35,670 nt of DNA from a virus. Shown here piece by piece: positions 34,219 through 35,670 of the stretch; position 1 is the first letter of the stretch, and each line of letters starts with the position of its first letter. The notes beneath the pieces are model-generated. The model was not told where the DNA came from. It ran no database searches and saw only the letters and a program-made list of their open reading frames with translations. Location of the stretch: positions 1 through 35,670 of the IMG/VR virus record IMGVR_UViG_3300021378_000077; one strand, written 5' to 3'. The position numbers were made by a program, and so were the translations under genes.

Positions 34219-35670
34219 GTGGCATATAGTATAACAAATACAGACGGTACAGTTACAGTTAATGTTGCTGATCAGTCCATTGACTCTACATTTTCTTTAA
34301 ATCTTATAGGCCCTAACGCAACTAATTACGGTGATGATATTGCAAGAAATACTGTAAGACAATTAGAAAACTTTGCAGGAACAACAGCACCTAATCCAAC
34401 AACAAAATTAATAGGCCAACTTTGGTACGATAAAAATGATAATGTATTAAGAGCATGGAACGGTACAGTTTGGCAAAAATTAAGACCACAAGTATTAAAT
34501 GCAGAGCCAACAGGAACAGGTATAGAAGCATCAAGTTCAGGAGATGTTTATTTTAATAGTGTAAATAACCAATCTTATATACATGATGGAACATCTTGGA
34601 AATTACAAAGTTATGCTGGTGAAGTTTCAGGTGCATATAAGTCTGTAGATGCAATCGGAGAACCTCAGACAGCATATGGTTCTAAGTTTAAAACAATATA
34701 CTTAAAGGATAGCGGAAACATATCAAGAGCAGTAGCGGCACTAGTATCAGTAAATGATAGTACAAACAGTTTATATAAAGGTGTAACAAACGGTGAAACG
34801 GTAATGGCTGTATTCACAGATGATACATTTACATTAGGTAATTTTAATTCAGAAGCAGAAGGCGTAGAAGTAAATTACTACCCAGAATTTGCAGGAACAG
34901 GCGGAATTGGCCTAAACTTAGTTAAAGGTATGAACTTGAGAGCAGATTATTCTCAAACGTCAGTACCATTAGCAGACTTGGCCACAGTAGCAACAACAGC
35001 CAATGCTTTATATAGTCCAACTTTAGGTGTTACTATAGAATCTCAATTTAACACTATTGGTGACACATATATTTTCAATAGTGGATTAGATATTATACCA
35101 GCAGATGACAACTTTAGAAACCTAGGTGATGCTACTAGAATTTTTGCAAAAACATACACTAACGAGTTACACCTAGGTAAAGACAGTACTTCAGCAGGTA
35201 AAATACTGTTTGAAAATGCTGATATCCAAATAGGTGAAGATGTAGATAATAGTAATCCAGCAGTTAATGGATACCCAGCAGGTCACATTTATACAAAAGA
35301 TTTAACAGTTTCAGGTAACGTAAGTTTTGATACTGGTGTACAAAATCTAGGTTCAGAAAGCACACCTCTAGAAAACTTGTATGCTAATACAACAATAGTA
35401 TTAGGTGGAGCAAGTGGTGATATTACACTTAACAACTTTGGATTTCCATCAGCAAGTACACCTAGTGACAACCAAGCATTAACTTTTGATAGTGCAACAG
35501 GCAATTTAGATTTTACAAGTGTTGCTCTAAGTACAACACAGATGATAGCAGGTGATGGTCTAAGCGGTGGTGGTGATTTATCTGCAGATAGAACATTCTC
35601 TGTAAATGGAACAACAGACTTTGTATTCCAATCAGGTGTATTGGCTATAGTATCATCTGACAATACACAG
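34219..35670 (+). CDS. Tail-fibre-like structural protein (3' end cut by the window)
   Basis: A frame of 484 codons open to the last base, so incomplete. It starts at GTG 34219, with AGGAG six bases upstream that overlaps the stop of the previous gene. The N-terminus (STFSLNLIGPNATNYGDD, ARNTVRQLENFAG, LIGQLWYDKNDNVLRAWNGT) is a domain I know from many marine myovirus fibre or baseplate-attached proteins. Later parts are beta-rich, with DNFRNLGDATRIFAKTYTNE and AGDGLSGGGDLSADRTFSV, the latter a common fibre-repeat signature. It probably forms a peripheral fibre that contacts the host surface. The adhesive C-terminus and any chaperone gene lie outside the window. Confidence 0.8.
   Translation, partial: MAYSITNTDGTVTVNVADQSIDSTFSLNLIGPNATNYGDDIARNTVRQLENFAGTTAPNPTTKLIGQLWYDKNDNVLRAWNGTVWQKLRPQVLNAEPTGTGIEASSSGDVYFNSVNNQSYIHDGTSWKLQSYAGEVSGAYKSVDAIGEPQTAYGSKFKTIYLKDSGNISRAVAALVSVNDSTNSLYKGVTNGETVMAVFTDDTFTLGNFNSEAEGVEVNYYPEFAGTGGIGLNLVKGMNLRADYSQTSVPLADLATVATTANALYSPTLGVTIESQFNTIGDTYIFNSGLDIIPADDNFRNLGDATRIFAKTYTNELHLGKDSTSAGKILFENADIQIGEDVDNSNPAVNGYPAGHIYTKDLTVSGNVSFDTGVQNLGSESTPLENLYANTTIVLGGASGDITLNNFGFPSASTPSDNQALTFDSATGNLDFTSVALSTTQMIAGDGLSGGGDLSADRTFSVNGTTDFVFQSGVLAIVSSDNTQ

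Overview
The window looks like part of the genome of a T4-like myovirus (contractile-tailed phage). It is AT-rich, its genes are tightly packed, and many carry family hallmarks of the T4 replication/recombination and baseplate modules. The style of the proteins (very long Asn/Thr/Ser-rich baseplate proteins, a VrlC-like hub protein, gp5 without a fused lysozyme) and the low GC suggest a marine phage of the cyanophage/pelagiphage type. The host cannot be read from the sequence; a low-GC marine bacterium is an inference.

Layout. Bases 1-199 hold the possible end of a plus-strand reading frame, a perfect hairpin and a minus-strand terminator. Bases 200-4621 (minus strand) read as one operon: gp55-like late sigma factor, gp47 (Mre11-like nuclease), gp46 (Rad50-like ATPase) and an unknown gene. 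They are driven by a near-consensus sigma70 promoter at 4663-4690 and closed by the terminator at 180-197. Bases 4622-4765 are a divergent control region with a T4-type late promoter (GATAAATA) facing right. Bases 4766-11275 (plus strand) are a baseplate operon: gp48, gp53, VrlC-like hub protein, gp5-like spike and a lysozyme-like protein that lacks the catalytic half. Bases 11258-12065 (minus strand) are a two-gene cassette, an alpha/beta hydrolase plus a small coiled-coil protein, placed against the flow of the late genes. Bases 12066-12143 are a second divergent control region. Bases 12144-33528 (plus strand) carry gp25, an enlarged gp6 and one giant 5613-residue gene that takes up nearly half the window, sitting where T4 has genes 7 and 8. 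Bases 33549-35670 hold a third late promoter, a small virion-type protein and a tail-fibre-like gene that runs off the window.

How it fits together. gp55 would direct host RNA polymerase to the GATAAATA promoters that control all three rightward structural units, so the left operon supplies both recombination-dependent replication (gp46/47) and the switch for the late genes on the right. gp48/VrlC-like/gp5 build the hub and spike, gp53/gp25/gp6 and the giant protein build the wedges, and the last two genes are probably peripheral baseplate or fibre parts. The most unusual points are the giant wedge-position protein with an embedded YHYH-like domain and adhesin-like modules, two late promoters placed exactly six bases before an ATG (predicting leaderless mRNAs), AT-only inverted repeats beside late promoters at both divergent junctions, the orphan non-catalytic lysozyme fold, and a gp55 with a large insertion. 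All family calls rest on motif recognition by eye, without database searches.
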